From the NCBI GenBank assembly GCA_900472175.1, contig UCHD01000021.1, positions 108,909 through 172,908 on the forward strand: 64,000 nt of DNA. Direction: 5' to 3'. Both the position numbers and the translations under genes were made by a program. Of the stretch, positions 1 through 8,815 are shown in pieces. Origin of the DNA: Hyphomicrobiales bacterium. Its GTDB lineage: Bacteria; Pseudomonadota; Alphaproteobacteria; Rhizobiales; Rhizobiaceae. The notes below the pieces were generated by a model, which did no database searches, was not told the origin of the DNA, and was given only the letters and a program-made list of their open reading frames with translations. Position 1 is the first letter of the stretch. Every line of letters begins with the position of its first letter.

Positions 1-1
1 C

Positions 2-484
2 GGCTCGCTGTCGCCGCGCCAAACGGTGGGAGAAATCATCACCGAAGGCCTTTATGTCCACGAACCACAGCTCAGCCGTGCCGAGCGCGACAAGCGGGCC
101 ATCGAGGCACTGAAGGAGGTCCGGCTCGATCCGGCGGCGCGCAACCGCTATCCGCACGAATTCTCCGGCGGCCAGCGCCAGCGCATTGCCATTGCCCGCG
201 CCATCATCCTGAAGCCAAAGGTGGTCATTCTCGACGAGCCGACCTCGGCGCTCGATCGCTCGGTGCAAGGCCAGGTCATCGATCTCCTGCGCGACCTGCA
301 GAAGACGCATGGGCTCTCCTATATCTTCATCAGCCATGACCTGTCCGTGATCAAGGCGATGTCGGACTACGTGGTGGTGATGAAGAACGGCAAAATCGTC
401 GAGGAAGGCGATACCGACGCGATCTTCGAGGCGCCGCGTGAAAACTACACCCAGACCCTGATGAACGCAGCCTTCACGGCGTGA
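2..484 (+). CDS. Peptide/sugar-type ABC transporter ATP-binding protein, C-terminal part
   Basis: Only the C-terminal ~160 residues are present; the gene enters from the left edge, in frame with no start visible. It shows the ABC signature [13 protein letters not shown], a Walker [13 protein letters not shown] and the H-loop ISHDL. This is the pattern of Opp/Dpp-family ATPases, and it closely resembles the second half of the fused ATPase at 35302-36972. Such subunits energise uptake of peptides, or in rhizobia of some oligosaccharides, at the inner face of the membrane. The C-terminus has the usual region after the nucleotide-binding domain. Whether the missing part carries a second nucleotide-binding domain cannot be seen. 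A GC-rich hairpin follows directly, so this is probably the last gene of its operon. Confidence 0.9.
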   Translation, partial: GSLSPRQTVGEIITEGLYVHEPQLSRAERDKRAIEALKEVRLDPAARNRYPHEFSGGQRQRIAIARAIILKPKVVILDEPTSALDRSVQGQVIDLLRDLQKTHGLSYIFISHDLSVIKAMSDYVVVMKNGKIVEEGDTDAIFEAPRENYTQTLMNAAFTA

Positions 485-492
485 CATCCAGC

Positions 493-522
493 AAGGCCCG
501 GCCCTCATCGGCCGGGCTCTTG
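493..522 (+). terminator. Rho-independent-like terminator after the ABC ATPase gene
   Basis: An 8-bp perfect GC stem (GCCCGGCC with GGCCGGGC, loop CTCATC) lies 10 nt after the stop codon and is followed by a short T/C-rich run. The T tract is weak, so termination may be partial. Confidence 0.6.
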
Positions 523-649
523 CAGCCTTCGCCATGCGTTCTTGTGGTTTCGATCCCAACATCCTACGCTCACTCCAAGGGAGCCTCCCGAAACGATCCC
601 TATCGTGACCGGGTGGATGAGAAACGAGACCATCAGACGGGGACGGACC

Positions 650-1561
650 ATGCCCAGCTCATCGCTTTACGAAATCCACGATCCTCGCTTCCGCTCGCTA
701 ATCGTTGCCAGCGCCGTGCTCGAAGAGCTTTATTCCGGCTGCCGCTGGGCCGAAGGGCCGGTCTGGTTCGATGATGCGCAGCAACTGTTGTGGAGCGACA
801 TCCCCAACCAGCGCATGCTGCGCTGGGTGCCCGACGGCGGCACCTCGGTCTATCGCTATCCTTCGAATTTCGCCAACGGCCATACCCGCGACCGGCAGGG
901 GCGGCTGATTTCCTGCGAACACGGCACCCGCCGCGTGACCCGCACGGAAGTGGATGGCGCAATCACCGTTCTTGCCGACAGTTTTGAGGGCAAGCGGCTG
1001 AACTCGCCCAACGACGTCGTGGTCCGCTCCGACGGCAGCATCTGGTTCAGCGACCCCACCTACGGCATCCTGTCCGACTATGAGGGCTACAAATCAGCGC
1101 CGGAACAGGACAAACGCAGCATCTACCGGCTGGATCCGGTGACGGGCGCGCTGACCGCCGTCGCCAGCGATTTCCTCCAGCCGAACGGCCTTGCCTTCTC
1201 GCCCGGCGAAACCAAACTCTACGTTGCCGACAGCGGCACCAATCCGGACGATACGGCGCCGGCCCATATTCGGGTCTATGATGTGGAAGGCACGCGCCTG
1301 ACCAATTCCGGCGTCTTCTGCCATCTCGACGAAGGCCGCCCCGACGGCTTTCGCCTCGATACCAACGGCAATCTCTGGACCAGCGGCGGCCACGCGGTGC
1401 ATTGCTTTGCCTCGGACGGTACGCTGCTCGGCAAGATCCGTATCCCGCAGGGCGTCTCGAACCTCACCTTCGGCGGCCCGCGCCGTAACCGGCTGTTCAT
1501 CACCGCGACGCAATCGGTCTACGCGATCTATGTGACAGCAACCGGCGTCCAACGGCCGTAA
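650..1561 (+). CDS. SMP-30/gluconolactonase/LRE family protein
   Basis: A 303-residue protein of the six-bladed beta-propeller SMP-30 family. Members are metal-dependent lactonases that open sugar lactones such as gluconolactone, or related hydrolases. Visible hallmarks are the early metal-ligand Glu in RWAEGPVW, the block NDVVVRSDGSIWFSDPTYG with its Asn and Asp ligands, and PNGLAFSPGETKLYVADSG. An upstream in-frame ATG at 542 exists. The ATG at 650 is preferred because homology starts near here and a purine-rich GGGACGGA stretch precedes it. There is no signal peptide, so it is cytoplasmic. It stands alone behind a terminator and converges on the DMT transporter gene, with 3 nt between the stops. 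The substrate cannot be named; a sugar-acid role is inferred from family alone. Confidence 0.85.
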   Translation: MPSSSLYEIHDPRFRSLIVASAVLEELYSGCRWAEGPVWFDDAQQLLWSDIPNQRMLRWVPDGGTSVYRYPSNFANGHTRDRQGRLISCEHGTRRVTRTEVDGAITVLADSFEGKRLNSPNDVVVRSDGSIWFSDPTYGILSDYEGYKSAPEQDKRSIYRLDPVTGALTAVASDFLQPNGLAFSPGETKLYVADSGTNPDDTAPAHIRVYDVEGTRLTNSGVFCHLDEGRPDGFRLDTNGNLWTSGGHAVHCFASDGTLLGKIRIPQGVSNLTFGGPRRNRLFITATQSVYAIYVTATGVQRP

Positions 1562-1564
1562 ACA

Positions 1565-2479
1565 CTATTCCCCGACCTTGCCCCGGTGCTTCAACTGCTG
1601 TTCGCGGAAGAAGATGAACAGGCCGGATGCGACGATCAGCGCGGCGCCGAGGGCAACGGTCCAACGCGGCGTATCGCCGAAGAACACCCAGCCGAACACC
1701 ACCGCCCAGAACAGCAGCGTATATTGCAGCGGCACGACGGTCGCTGCGTCTGCGAGCTTCAACGAGCGGCTGACGAGGATATGCGCCAGCATTGCGACGA
1801 TGCCCAACAGGCTGAGGCAGGCCACCGCTTCCAGGTCCAGCGGCGCCCAGCCTGCCGTATTGGCACCGACGCCAACCAGAGAGAAGATCAGCGCGCCGCT
1901 CAACTGCCAGAAGATCAGCGTCGTATCCGGCGTCGAGCGCAAGGTCCGGCCGAGAAGCAGGGCAAAGGCAAAGGCGGCACTGCCGACCAGCGCAATCAGC
2001 GCCGGGAGCGAGAAACTCTTGGACGACGGCTCCAGCGCAACGATCACCCCGGCAAAGCCGATCAGGATCGCCGTCCACCGCCGCCAGCCGACTTTCTCGC
2101 CCAGAAGGAACGGCGAAGCGGCCGCGACATAGATCGGTGCTGCCAGCCAATAGGTCATCGCATCGGCCAGAGGCATGTAGGCAACGGCGAAATAGAAGGC
2201 GGATGCGTCGATTGCGAACAACAGCGAGCGCAGCGCATGCAGCCATGGCCGGTCGACCTGGACCAGGCTGCGCCAGCCACGCTTGATGAAAAATGGCGTC
2301 AGCACGATCAGCGCCGCAATGCTACGGATCGTCATCAACTGGGGAACCGAATAGGTCGAAACCAGCCACTTGCCCATCACGTCGTTGAGCGAAAACATCA
2401 ACATGCCAAGCAGCATGATCAACACGCCGGTGCGGGCGGCGTTTGGGGAATGGGCAAGCGGGACTGTTTGGGCTGTCAT
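1565..2479 (-). CDS. DMT (EamA) family transporter
   Basis: A 304-residue integral membrane protein with about ten hydrophobic segments and two tandem EamA repeats. The first begins around TGVLIMLLGMLMFSLNDVMGKW and the second around residue 155. Drug/metabolite transporters of this group export metabolites or amino acids, or move sugars, across the inner membrane. The start is placed at MTAQTVPLAH because residues further upstream in the frame are not membrane-like and run into the divergent gene. It is transcribed away from the YdeP-like gene, with ~270 bp between the starts. The substrate is unknown. A basic C-terminal tail (FFREQQLKHRGK) fits the usual cytoplasmic end. Confidence 0.85.
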   Translation of the reverse strand: MTAQTVPLAHSPNAARTGVLIMLLGMLMFSLNDVMGKWLVSTYSVPQLMTIRSIAALIVLTPFFIKRGWRSLVQVDRPWLHALRSLLFAIDASAFYFAVAYMPLADAMTYWLAAPIYVAAASPFLLGEKVGWRRWTAILIGFAGVIVALEPSSKSFSLPALIALVGSAAFAFALLLGRTLRSTPDTTLIFWQLSGALIFSLVGVGANTAGWAPLDLEAVACLSLLGIVAMLAHILVSRSLKLADAATVVPLQYTLLFWAVVFGWVFFGDTPRWTVALGAALIVASGLFIFFREQQLKHRGKVGE

Positions 2480-2746
2480 GGCATCGGTTCCGGCGAAGAT
2501 GCGTGCCAGTCGCACATTCCAACCAAACGATCCAGTCGCGAAAAGGCATAGGTCCATCAACATTTGGAATGGCGAATGGACACGATGCCTCCCAGATTTA
2601 AATCCTGGCACGCCATTGATAGAAAACTCCTATCATTACATGCGATGCGAGCCCTTGAAGAAACAGTGAAATTCCATAAACAGCCTCCGAAAGGTGATTT
2701 TTCACCATCGTTTCTTCTATCGGTAACGGCCAGGGATCTCCGCGTT

Positions 2747-5056
2747 ATGGGCAAGACTGTTTTTCTCGGCAAGCCTTCCAAGGCAGCAGGCGGCTGGGGA
2801 GCCTTGAAGAGCTGCGGCAAGCGGCTTCTGGAAAGCGGCTCGCCGATTTCGGGTGCGAGAACCCTGCTCAAGGCAAACCAACCCGATGGCTTTGACTGCC
2901 CCGGCTGCGCCTGGGGCGATCCGGCCCATGGCTCCTCGTTCGAATTCTGCGAGAATGGCGTCAAGGCCGTGGCATGGGAAGCCACCGACAAACGGACACC
3001 ACCCGATTTCTTTGCTGCCCACACCGTGACGACCCTCCAGTCATGGAGCGACTATGAGCTGGAGCAGCAGGGCCGCCTCACCCACCCGATGCGCTACGAC
3101 CGCGCGACCGACACCTATGTCCGCGTCAGCTGGGATACCGCCTTTGCCGGGATCGGCGCCATCCTCAACAGCTTCGATACCCCCGACCGCGCCGAGTTCT
3201 ACACATCCGGCCGCGCCTCGAACGAGGCCGCCTTCCTCTACCAGCTGTTCGTCCGGCTCTATGGGACCAACAATTTTCCTGACTGCTCCAACATGTGCCA
3301 TGAGGCCAGCGGCGTCGCCATGAAACAGGCGGTAGGCGTCGGCAAGGGCACGGTTTTGTTGGAAGACTTCGAAAAGGCCGACGCCATCTTCGTCATCGGC
3401 CAGAACCCCGGCACCAACCATCCGCGCATGCTGGGTGATCTGCGCCGTGCGGCCCAGCGGGGCGCAAGGATCGCGGTTTTCAATCCGGTCCGCGAGCGCG
3501 GCCTGGAGCGCTTTGCCGATCCGCAGGACAAGCTGGAAATGCTGCGCGGCGGTTCAACCGAAATTGCCAGCGACTATTTCCAGCCGCGTCTGGGCGGCGA
3601 CATGGCGGCAGTGCGCGGCATGGCCAAGGCGGTTTTTGCGGCTGACGATGCAGCGCTAGCGGCCGGTGAGCCTTCGGTTCTCGACCATATCTTTCTGGAA
3701 CAGCACACTGCCGATTTCGATGCCTATCGCTCTGCGGTCGATGCGACCGGCTGGGATGAAATCGAGGACCAATCCGGCCTGCCCCGTCTGGAGATCGAAC
3801 GTGCGGCAGACACCTATCTCGGTGCCGAACGGGTGATCTGCACCTGGGCAATGGGCGTGACGCAGCACCGGCATTCGGTCATCACCATCCGCGAGATCGC
3901 CAATTTCATGATGCTGCGCGGCAATATCGGCAAGCCGGGCGCTGGCCTCTGCCCGGTGCGCGGCCATTCCAACGTCCAGGGTGACCGCACGGTGGGCATC
4001 AACGAGAAGGCGCCTGCCGCGTTCCTTGATGCGCTGGAACAGGAATTCGATTTCACGGCACCGCGCAAGGAGGGCCATAACGTGCTCGCCGCGATCGGCG
4101 CCATGCTCGACGGCTCCGCAAAGGCCTTTATCGGTCTTGGCGGCAATTTTGCCCGCGCGACGCCGGACAGCCCGATCATCGCCAAGGCGCTGGCGCGCCA
4201 GAAACTGACCGTCAACATCGCCACCAAGCTCAATCATTCGCATCTCATGCCCGGCGAGGTCAGCTTCATCCTGCCATGCCTTGGCCGCACCGAGATCGAC
4301 CGGAACTCGAAGGGCGTCAGCCAGATCGTTACCGTCGAGGATTCGATGAGCATGGTGCATGGCTCCGGCGGCATCAACAAACCGGCCTCGCCTGAATTGC
4401 GCTCCGAAGTCGCCATCATCGCCGGCATTGCGGCCGCCACCGTCGGCTCGGCCAAGGTTGATTGGGCGGCTCTTGCCGATGACTACGACCTGATCCGCGA
4501 TCACATCGCCAATGTCATCCCCGGTTTTGAGAACTATAACGAGCGCGTCCGCAAACCACGCGGCTTTCACCTGCGCAATGCCGCGACAAACCGGGAATGG
4601 GAAACGCCAGGCGGCCGCGCCACCTTCTGGACTGGCCCGCTTCCCAAAGCCGTCGAGCACCAGATTGCCCGCGGCCAAGACGGCGTCTTCGTACTCCAGA
4701 CCTTCCGCTCGCACGACCAGTACAATACGACGATCTACGGCATGGATGACCGCTACCGCGGCGTCTACGGCGAACGCAGCGTCGTTTTCGTCAACCCCGC
4801 CGATCTGGCTGAACTCGGGGCCGAGGCTGGCGACCGGGTCGATGTCATCGGCCGGCATGACGACGGCGTGCCGCGCATCGCCAAGGATTTCCGGCTGGTC
4901 CCGTATGATATCCCGCGCGGCTGCGTTGCCGGCTATTATCCAGAACTCAACGTGCTCGTGCCATTGTCGAGCGCCGGAGACGAGAGCGATACGCCGACAT
5001 CGAAATCGATCCTGGTGTCCTTCCGCCCCGCGCCTGCGGTCAAAGACGCCGCCTGA
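2747..5056 (+). CDS. FdhF/YdeP-family molybdopterin oxidoreductase
   Basis: A 769-residue protein matching the length and layout of YdeP-type enzymes, which carry a bis-MGD molybdenum cofactor and are related to formate dehydrogenase H. The family N-terminus AAGGWGALKS is present, followed by DCPGCAWGDP with Cys51 and Cys54. Cys184 in SNMCHEASG lies where FdhF has its selenocysteine and is the likely Mo ligand. Molybdopterin-contact blocks include FVIGQNPGTNHPRML and LGGNFARATPD, and the C-terminal molybdopterin-dinucleotide-binding domain starts around LQTFRSHDQYN. No Tat signal is seen, so it is cytoplasmic. The ATG at 2747 was chosen over in-frame ATGs from 2564 because family similarity begins here and AGGGA precedes it. 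The physiological substrate of YdeP proteins is unsettled; E. coli YdeP has been linked to acid resistance. The stop codon overlaps the next start. Confidence 0.9.
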   Translation: MGKTVFLGKPSKAAGGWGALKSCGKRLLESGSPISGARTLLKANQPDGFDCPGCAWGDPAHGSSFEFCENGVKAVAWEATDKRTPPDFFAAHTVTTLQSWSDYELEQQGRLTHPMRYDRATDTYVRVSWDTAFAGIGAILNSFDTPDRAEFYTSGRASNEAAFLYQLFVRLYGTNNFPDCSNMCHEASGVAMKQAVGVGKGTVLLEDFEKADAIFVIGQNPGTNHPRMLGDLRRAAQRGARIAVFNPVRERGLERFADPQDKLEMLRGGSTEIASDYFQPRLGGDMAAVRGMAKAVFAADDAALAAGEPSVLDHIFLEQHTADFDAYRSAVDATGWDEIEDQSGLPRLEIERAADTYLGAERVICTWAMGVTQHRHSVITIREIANFMMLRGNIGKPGAGLCPVRGHSNVQGDRTVGINEKAPAAFLDALEQEFDFTAPRKEGHNVLAAIGAMLDGSAKAFIGLGGNFARATPDSPIIAKALARQKLTVNIATKLNHSHLMPGEVSFILPCLGRTEIDRNSKGVSQIVTVEDSMSMVHGSGGINKPASPELRSEVAIIAGIAAATVGSAKVDWAALADDYDLIRDHIANVIPGFENYNERVRKPRGFHLRNAATNREWETPGGRATFWTGPLPKAVEHQIARGQDGVFVLQTFRSHDQYNTTIYGMDDRYRGVYGERSVVFVNPADLAELGAEAGDRVDVIGRHDDGVPRIAKDFRLVPYDIPRGCVAGYYPELNVLVPLSSAGDESDTPTSKSILVSFRPAPAVKDAA

Positions 5057-5355
5057 TGCCGGAAGACATATCCGAAGCGCAATTTCTCGCATATGCCGAC
5101 GCGCTCCGGGCGCAGGATCCGGCACTTTCGCCGATTATGGCAGGGATCGTCGCCGCGGTGTTCCAAGGCATTGCGGATGACAGCCGCAGCTTCTCAAAAC
5201 TGTTCGGCATTGCCCATGCGCTCGTGTTGCGAGAGATAAATCTGCTCTCTGGGCCAGACGCGCCGATCGAAATCACTGACCGGGATGCACGCACGCAGCG
5301 GACGCATATTAAACTTACGGTAAAAGGTGAGGAACTTTGCAGCCGGGTCCCTTGA
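5056..5355 (+). CDS. Small protein coupled to the YdeP-like oxidoreductase
   Basis: A 99-residue protein whose ATG overlaps the stop of the oxidoreductase gene (TGATG), a layout that usually couples translation and suggests a shared task. I do not recognise a named family. The first ~75 residues look helical (for example SPIMAGIVAAVFQGIADD and FSKLFGIAHALVLREINLL). The last part, DRDARTQRTHIKLTVKGEEL, resembles the beta-wing and following helix of MarR-like winged-helix proteins, where a D-R-R pattern precedes L-T-x-K-G. It could be a small regulator or a dedicated chaperone or assembly factor for the molybdoenzyme. There is no signal peptide and no membrane segment. The function is not assigned. 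Confidence 0.7.
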   Translation: MPEDISEAQFLAYADALRAQDPALSPIMAGIVAAVFQGIADDSRSFSKLFGIAHALVLREINLLSGPDAPIEITDRDARTQRTHIKLTVKGEELCSRVP

Positions 5356-5529
5356 CCTCAGCCGAAGGCTTGCTATGTAAAGTTTGACTCCGGCAGCGCA
5401 GGGCATTTTAACACGCCTGCTGAGCAAACCTGATACCGGGCCCCTCTGGCGAGAATTTACGGCGCTCTCGCGATGTCGGTATCACCCCGCAAATATGCCG
5501 GCGGATTGTAAGCAAATGACACTCCATAT

Positions 5530-5562
5530 CATGCGTTCTTCGCATGCCGTTTTGGGCATGCG
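5530..5562 (+). promoter_or_regulatory. Overlapping, mutually exclusive hairpins in the leader of the DUF475 gene
   Basis: CATGCG (5530-5535) can pair with CGCATG (5541-5546). The same CGCATG also begins an 8-bp stem, CGCATGCC (5541-5548) with GGCATGCG (5555-5562), loop GTTTTG. Only one stem can form at a time. The element lies ~50 nt before the DUF475 start. There is no U tract, so if it acts it would more likely affect translation or RNA stability than termination. Confidence 0.4.
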
Positions 5563-5613
5563 GGATTTCTCCAGCTATTCGGCTCTTGGCCTCACCGGCT
5601 CGGAGGTGCGGCC

Positions 5614-6678
5614 ATGACAACCGCTCCCCAGACATCGACACTTAGCTATTTCAAATGGTCCTTCATCGTCACCGCCGCCGGCCTTGCGCTCGGCGCCTGG
5701 CTCGGCTGGACGACTACCGGAACGATCGGCGGCATGGCCACGGTCTTCTTCATTTGTACGGTTCTCGCCGTGCTGGAAATCTCGCTCTCCTTCGACAACG
5801 CCATCGTCAACGCCAACAAGCTCAAGGAAATGACGCCGGTCTGGCAACAGCGGTTCCTGACCTGGGGTATCCTGATCGCCGTTTTCGGCATGCGTATCGT
5901 CTTCCCGTTGCTCATTGTTGTTATCGCAGCAAAGATCGGACCGATCGATGCGTTGGTTCTGGCAGCAGCACGCCCGGAAGAGTATGCCCGCATCATGAAC
6001 GAGGCGCATCTGCCGATCGCCGCATTCGGCGGTACCTTCCTGATGATGGTTGGCCTGAAATTCTTCTTCGACCATGAGAAGGACGTTCACTGGATCGGCG
6101 TTCTCGAGCGCAACCTCTCCCGGTTCGCCTCGATCAAGGGCATCGAGATCGCTTTCGTGCTGACTGTTATCCTGATCTTCTCGTCGCTGCTGGAAGGTGA
6201 AGAATCCACGACGTTCGTCTACTGCGCCATCTATGGTCTTCTGACCTTCCTTGCAGTGGAAGTTGTCGGCGGCCTGCTCGATGCCTCGCAGCAGACGATG
6301 AATGCCGCTGCAAAGGGCGGCCTCGGCGCCTTCATCTACCTTGAAGTGCTGGACGCCAGCTTCTCCTTTGACGGCGTCATCGGCGCGTTTGCCTTGACGC
6401 AGAACCTCTTCGTCATCGCCATCGGCCTCGGCATCGGCGCCATGTATGTGCGCTCGATGACCATCATGCTGGTGGAGAAGGGAACGCTTGCCGAATACCG
6501 CTATCTGGAACACGGCGCGTTCTACGCGATCCTGATCCTGTCGGTGATCATGTATGTCCAGACGCTCTTCCATATCCCGGAAGTCATCACCGGTCTCGGT
6601 GGTGCAGCCCTGATCGGCATCTCGCTCTGGTCATCGATTCTGCACAACCGCCGCGAACAGCTGAGCGGCGCGCACTAA
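5614..6678 (+). CDS. DUF475 family (TerC-like) integral membrane protein
   Basis: A 354-residue polytopic membrane protein of the DUF475 group, distantly related to TerC. It has about nine hydrophobic segments and the two family signature acid motifs, LSFDNAIVNA near residue 65 and ASFSFDGVIGAFA near 250. In TerC-like proteins these motifs lie within membrane helices and are thought to coordinate or conduct metal ions. The wider family is associated with tellurite resistance and manganese export. A conserved Glu-rich stretch LLEGEESTTF lies mid-protein. It appears monocistronic: a ~260-bp leader with hairpins precedes it and a strong terminator follows. A metal-related role is inferred from family only. 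Confidence 0.88.
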   Translation: MTTAPQTSTLSYFKWSFIVTAAGLALGAWLGWTTTGTIGGMATVFFICTVLAVLEISLSFDNAIVNANKLKEMTPVWQQRFLTWGILIAVFGMRIVFPLLIVVIAAKIGPIDALVLAAARPEEYARIMNEAHLPIAAFGGTFLMMVGLKFFFDHEKDVHWIGVLERNLSRFASIKGIEIAFVLTVILIFSSLLEGEESTTFVYCAIYGLLTFLAVEVVGGLLDASQQTMNAAAKGGLGAFIYLEVLDASFSFDGVIGAFALTQNLFVIAIGLGIGAMYVRSMTIMLVEKGTLAEYRYLEHGAFYAILILSVIMYVQTLFHIPEVITGLGGAALIGISLWSSILHNRREQLSGAH

Positions 6679-6700
6679 CAAGTCCGAGTCCACAAACAGA

Positions 6701-6733
6701 AATGCCGTCCGTCAAAAGCGGGCGGCATTTTTT
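6701..6733 (+). terminator. Rho-independent terminator of the DUF475 gene
   Basis: The stem AATGCCGTCCG pairs with CGGGCGGCATT, with some wobble near the loop, and is followed by a run of eight T residues. It lies 22 nt past the stop codon. Confidence 0.88.
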
Positions 6734-6896
6734 TGCCTTGACGTCTGGCACCACGAACAATGGCGGTATCTCGAGTTCAACAACAGGAACGATCGCGACC
6801 GGTCAAAATCCCCCCGGGATCCTAAAGTGTCCCCAAACACACAAGCACCGTCAACCCGTGGTGCTTTCGCCGGCAAACAACGTGCCCCTGAAACGC

Positions 6897-6930
6897 AAAA
6901 AGCCCGCCAGTTGCCTGGCGGGCTTTTCTA
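6897..6930 (-). terminator. Terminator of the 55-residue protein gene
   Basis: A 10-bp perfect stem AGCCCGCCAG/CTGGCGGGCT with loop TTGC, flanked by A's on one side and T's on the other, so it can work in both directions. Read on the minus strand it sits 20 nt after the small gene's stop codon. Confidence 0.85.
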
Positions 6931-6949
6931 ATTTCATGCAGCGGTTGAA

Positions 6950-7117
6950 TTAGCCGCGCTTGACGGAATGGAAGTTCGCCGGGTTGATACCGAGCGTATA
7001 GAGGTCGCGGTCGCGTGGACGGCGGTTGCCTTCGACTGCTGCGGCAGCGGCCGTGGCCGCACCAAAGATGGCGATGGCATTACCGAAAAAGCCTCGGGCA
7101 GATTGACGGGCACTCAT
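6950..7117 (-). CDS. Small conserved-looking protein (55 aa)
   Basis: A complete 55-codon frame that starts ATG and ends TAA, with a dedicated terminator behind it. The protein begins MSARQSARGFFGNAIAIFGA, continues with an Ala-rich stretch (ATAAAAAVEG) and ends in a polar part (NRRPRDRDLYTLGINPANF). The middle is weakly hydrophobic, perhaps an amphipathic or single membrane-associated helix. The C-terminal 'LGI.P..F' resembles short uncharacterised rhizobial proteins I have an impression of, but I cannot name a family. AGAGAT lies just before the start. Its independent terminator and clean start argue for a real gene. Confidence 0.6.
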   Translation of the reverse strand: MSARQSARGFFGNAIAIFGAATAAAAAVEGNRRPRDRDLYTLGINPANFHSVKRG

Positions 7118-7229
7118 CTCTTTAACTCACTTTCCTAAGTTGTTGTTGTGTCTTGTTCGACGAGATGAATATGCGGTCTGCAACCCCCGTTTACAATGCA
7201 CAGGAATTCATCCCAGCCATGCAAATAGA

Positions 7230-7263
7230 AAAGGTCCGGTTAACATCAGCTAACCGGACCTTT
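7230..7263 (-). terminator. Terminator of the tctCBA operon
   Basis: GGTCCGGTTA and TAACCGGACC form a 10-bp perfect stem (8-nt loop) extended by A/T pairs, and a T-rich run follows on the minus strand. It lies ~25 nt after the tctA stop. Confidence 0.88.
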
Positions 7264-7288
7264 GCTGTGACGACCTTGGGAGGAACCG

Positions 7289-8806
7289 TCAGTCTTCGTT
7301 GGCAGCGAGCTGCGAAAGCACCTGGCCACGGCCGCGTGCCCGCAGGATCAGCGGCACGATCAGCGCAGCAGCGGCGATGACCAGAAGCACGGCCGCAACC
7401 GGCGAGGTGAACAGCACCGTGACATCGCCCTGGCTGATTGCCAGCGCGCGGCGGAGCTGTTGTTCGGCCAGCGGTCCGAGGATCAGGCCGACAACGACGG
7501 GCGCGATCGGATAACCGAAAATGCGCATGCCGTAGCCGAGAACACCGAACGCCAGAAGCATGCCGAGTTCGAACACCGACGGATTGGCGCCGATGGTGCC
7601 GAGCGTCGCAAACAACAGGATGCCAGCGTACAGCCATGGCTTCGGGATCGTCAGAAGCTTCACCCAGAGGCCGACCAGCGGCAGGTTGAGCACCAGCAGC
7701 ATGAAGTTGGCGATCAGGAGGGATGCGATCAGGCCCCAGACGAGCTGCGGATTGGTCGCAAACAACAGCGGACCGGGCTGCAGGCCGTACTGCTGGAAGC
7801 CGGCCAGCATGATCGCCGCCGTCGCGGTAGTCGGCAGACCGAGTGTCAGCAGCGGCACCAGCGTACCCGCCGCCGAGGCATTGTTGGCCGCTTCCGGACC
7901 AGCAACGCCTTCGATTGCGCCGTGGCCGAATTCTTCCGGATGCTTAGACAGCCGCTTTTCAGCCGCATACGACAGGAACGTGCCAATTTCGGCACCACCA
8001 GCCGGCATCGCACCGATCGGGAAGCCGATCAACGTTCCGCGCAACCAGGCCTTCCAGGACCGCGCCCAGTCCTGGGCCGTCATCCAGACGGAACCCTTGA
8101 CCGCCTCGACCTTGTCCGGGCCTTGATCACCCTGCGCAGCGATATAGAGCGATTCACCGATAGCAAACATGGCAACGGCCAGTGTCGTCACTTCGATCCC
8201 GTCGAGAAGATCGGGAACGCCGAAGCTCATGCGGGCCTGGCCAGTCAGCTGGTCGATGCCGATGATGGCCAGCGCAAAGCCGATGAATAGCGAGGTGAGG
8301 CCACGCAATGTCGAATCCCCGAACGCGGAAGACACGGTGACAAAGGCGAGAACCATCAGGGCGAAATACTCGCGCGGGCCAAAAACCAGCGCCAGCTTGA
8401 CGACGAACGGCGCGATGAAGGCGAGGCCGAGCGTCGCGATCAGGCCGGCGACGAACGAGCCGATGGCAGCCGTTGCCAGCGCCGGTCCGCCGCGTCCCTT
8501 GCGGGCCATCTTGTTGCCCTCGAGTGCGGTGACGATCGACGCGCTTTCGCCGGGCGTGTTGAGAAGGATGGAGGTGGTCGAGCCGCCATACATGCCACCA
8601 TAGTAGATGCCGGCGAACATGATCAGCGAGCCACCCGGATCCAGCCGATAGGTGACCGGCAGAAGCAGCGCCACGGTCAGCGCCGGGCCGATGCCCGGCA
8701 GAACGCCAACAGCGGTACCGAGCGTCACGCCAATCAGCGCGTAGAGGAGATTCATCGGCTGGGCAGCAACGAGCATGCCCTGCAGCAGGAAATCAAATGT
8801 AGTCAT
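7289..8806 (-). CDS. tctA: Tripartite tricarboxylate transporter, large permease TctA
   Basis: A 505-residue inner-membrane protein with about twelve membrane segments and the characteristic N-terminal TctA signature: [20 protein letters not shown], then [21 protein letters not shown]. This subunit forms the ion-coupled translocation path of TTT transporters, which take up citrate-type tricarboxylates or other carboxylates. The second TctA repeat motif is visible as [20 protein letters not shown] with a conserved PxGG pattern. It is the last gene of tctC-tctB-tctA, 9 nt after tctB, and ends in a terminator. The neighbouring TctDE-like two-component system probably controls the operon. The actual substrate cannot be told from sequence. 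Confidence 0.95.
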   Translation of the reverse strand: MTTFDFLLQGMLVAAQPMNLLYALIGVTLGTAVGVLPGIGPALTVALLLPVTYRLDPGGSLIMFAGIYYGGMYGGSTTSILLNTPGESASIVTALEGNKMARKGRGGPALATAAIGSFVAGLIATLGLAFIAPFVVKLALVFGPREYFALMVLAFVTVSSAFGDSTLRGLTSLFIGFALAIIGIDQLTGQARMSFGVPDLLDGIEVTTLAVAMFAIGESLYIAAQGDQGPDKVEAVKGSVWMTAQDWARSWKAWLRGTLIGFPIGAMPAGGAEIGTFLSYAAEKRLSKHPEEFGHGAIEGVAGPEAANNASAAGTLVPLLTLGLPTTATAAIMLAGFQQYGLQPGPLLFATNPQLVWGLIASLLIANFMLLVLNLPLVGLWVKLLTIPKPWLYAGILLFATLGTIGANPSVFELGMLLAFGVLGYGMRIFGYPIAPVVVGLILGPLAEQQLRRALAISQGDVTVLFTSPVAAVLLVIAAAALIVPLILRARGRGQVLSQLAANED

Positions 8807-8815
8807 GTCAGCGCC

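Noticed and set aside
3656..5125. A 489-codon open frame opposite the YdeP-like gene
   Set aside because: Same reasons: an antisense shadow in GC-rich DNA, with the sense strand fully explained by a molybdopterin oxidoreductase.
5356..5613. yybP-ykoY (Mn2+) riboswitch before the TerC-like gene
   Set aside because: The conserved purine-rich core of that riboswitch is not present; only overlapping simple hairpins are seen.
5384..5617. A 77-codon frame running up to the DUF475 start
   Set aside because: No ribosome-binding site, no similarity, and it spans the leader hairpins; it looks like a random open frame.
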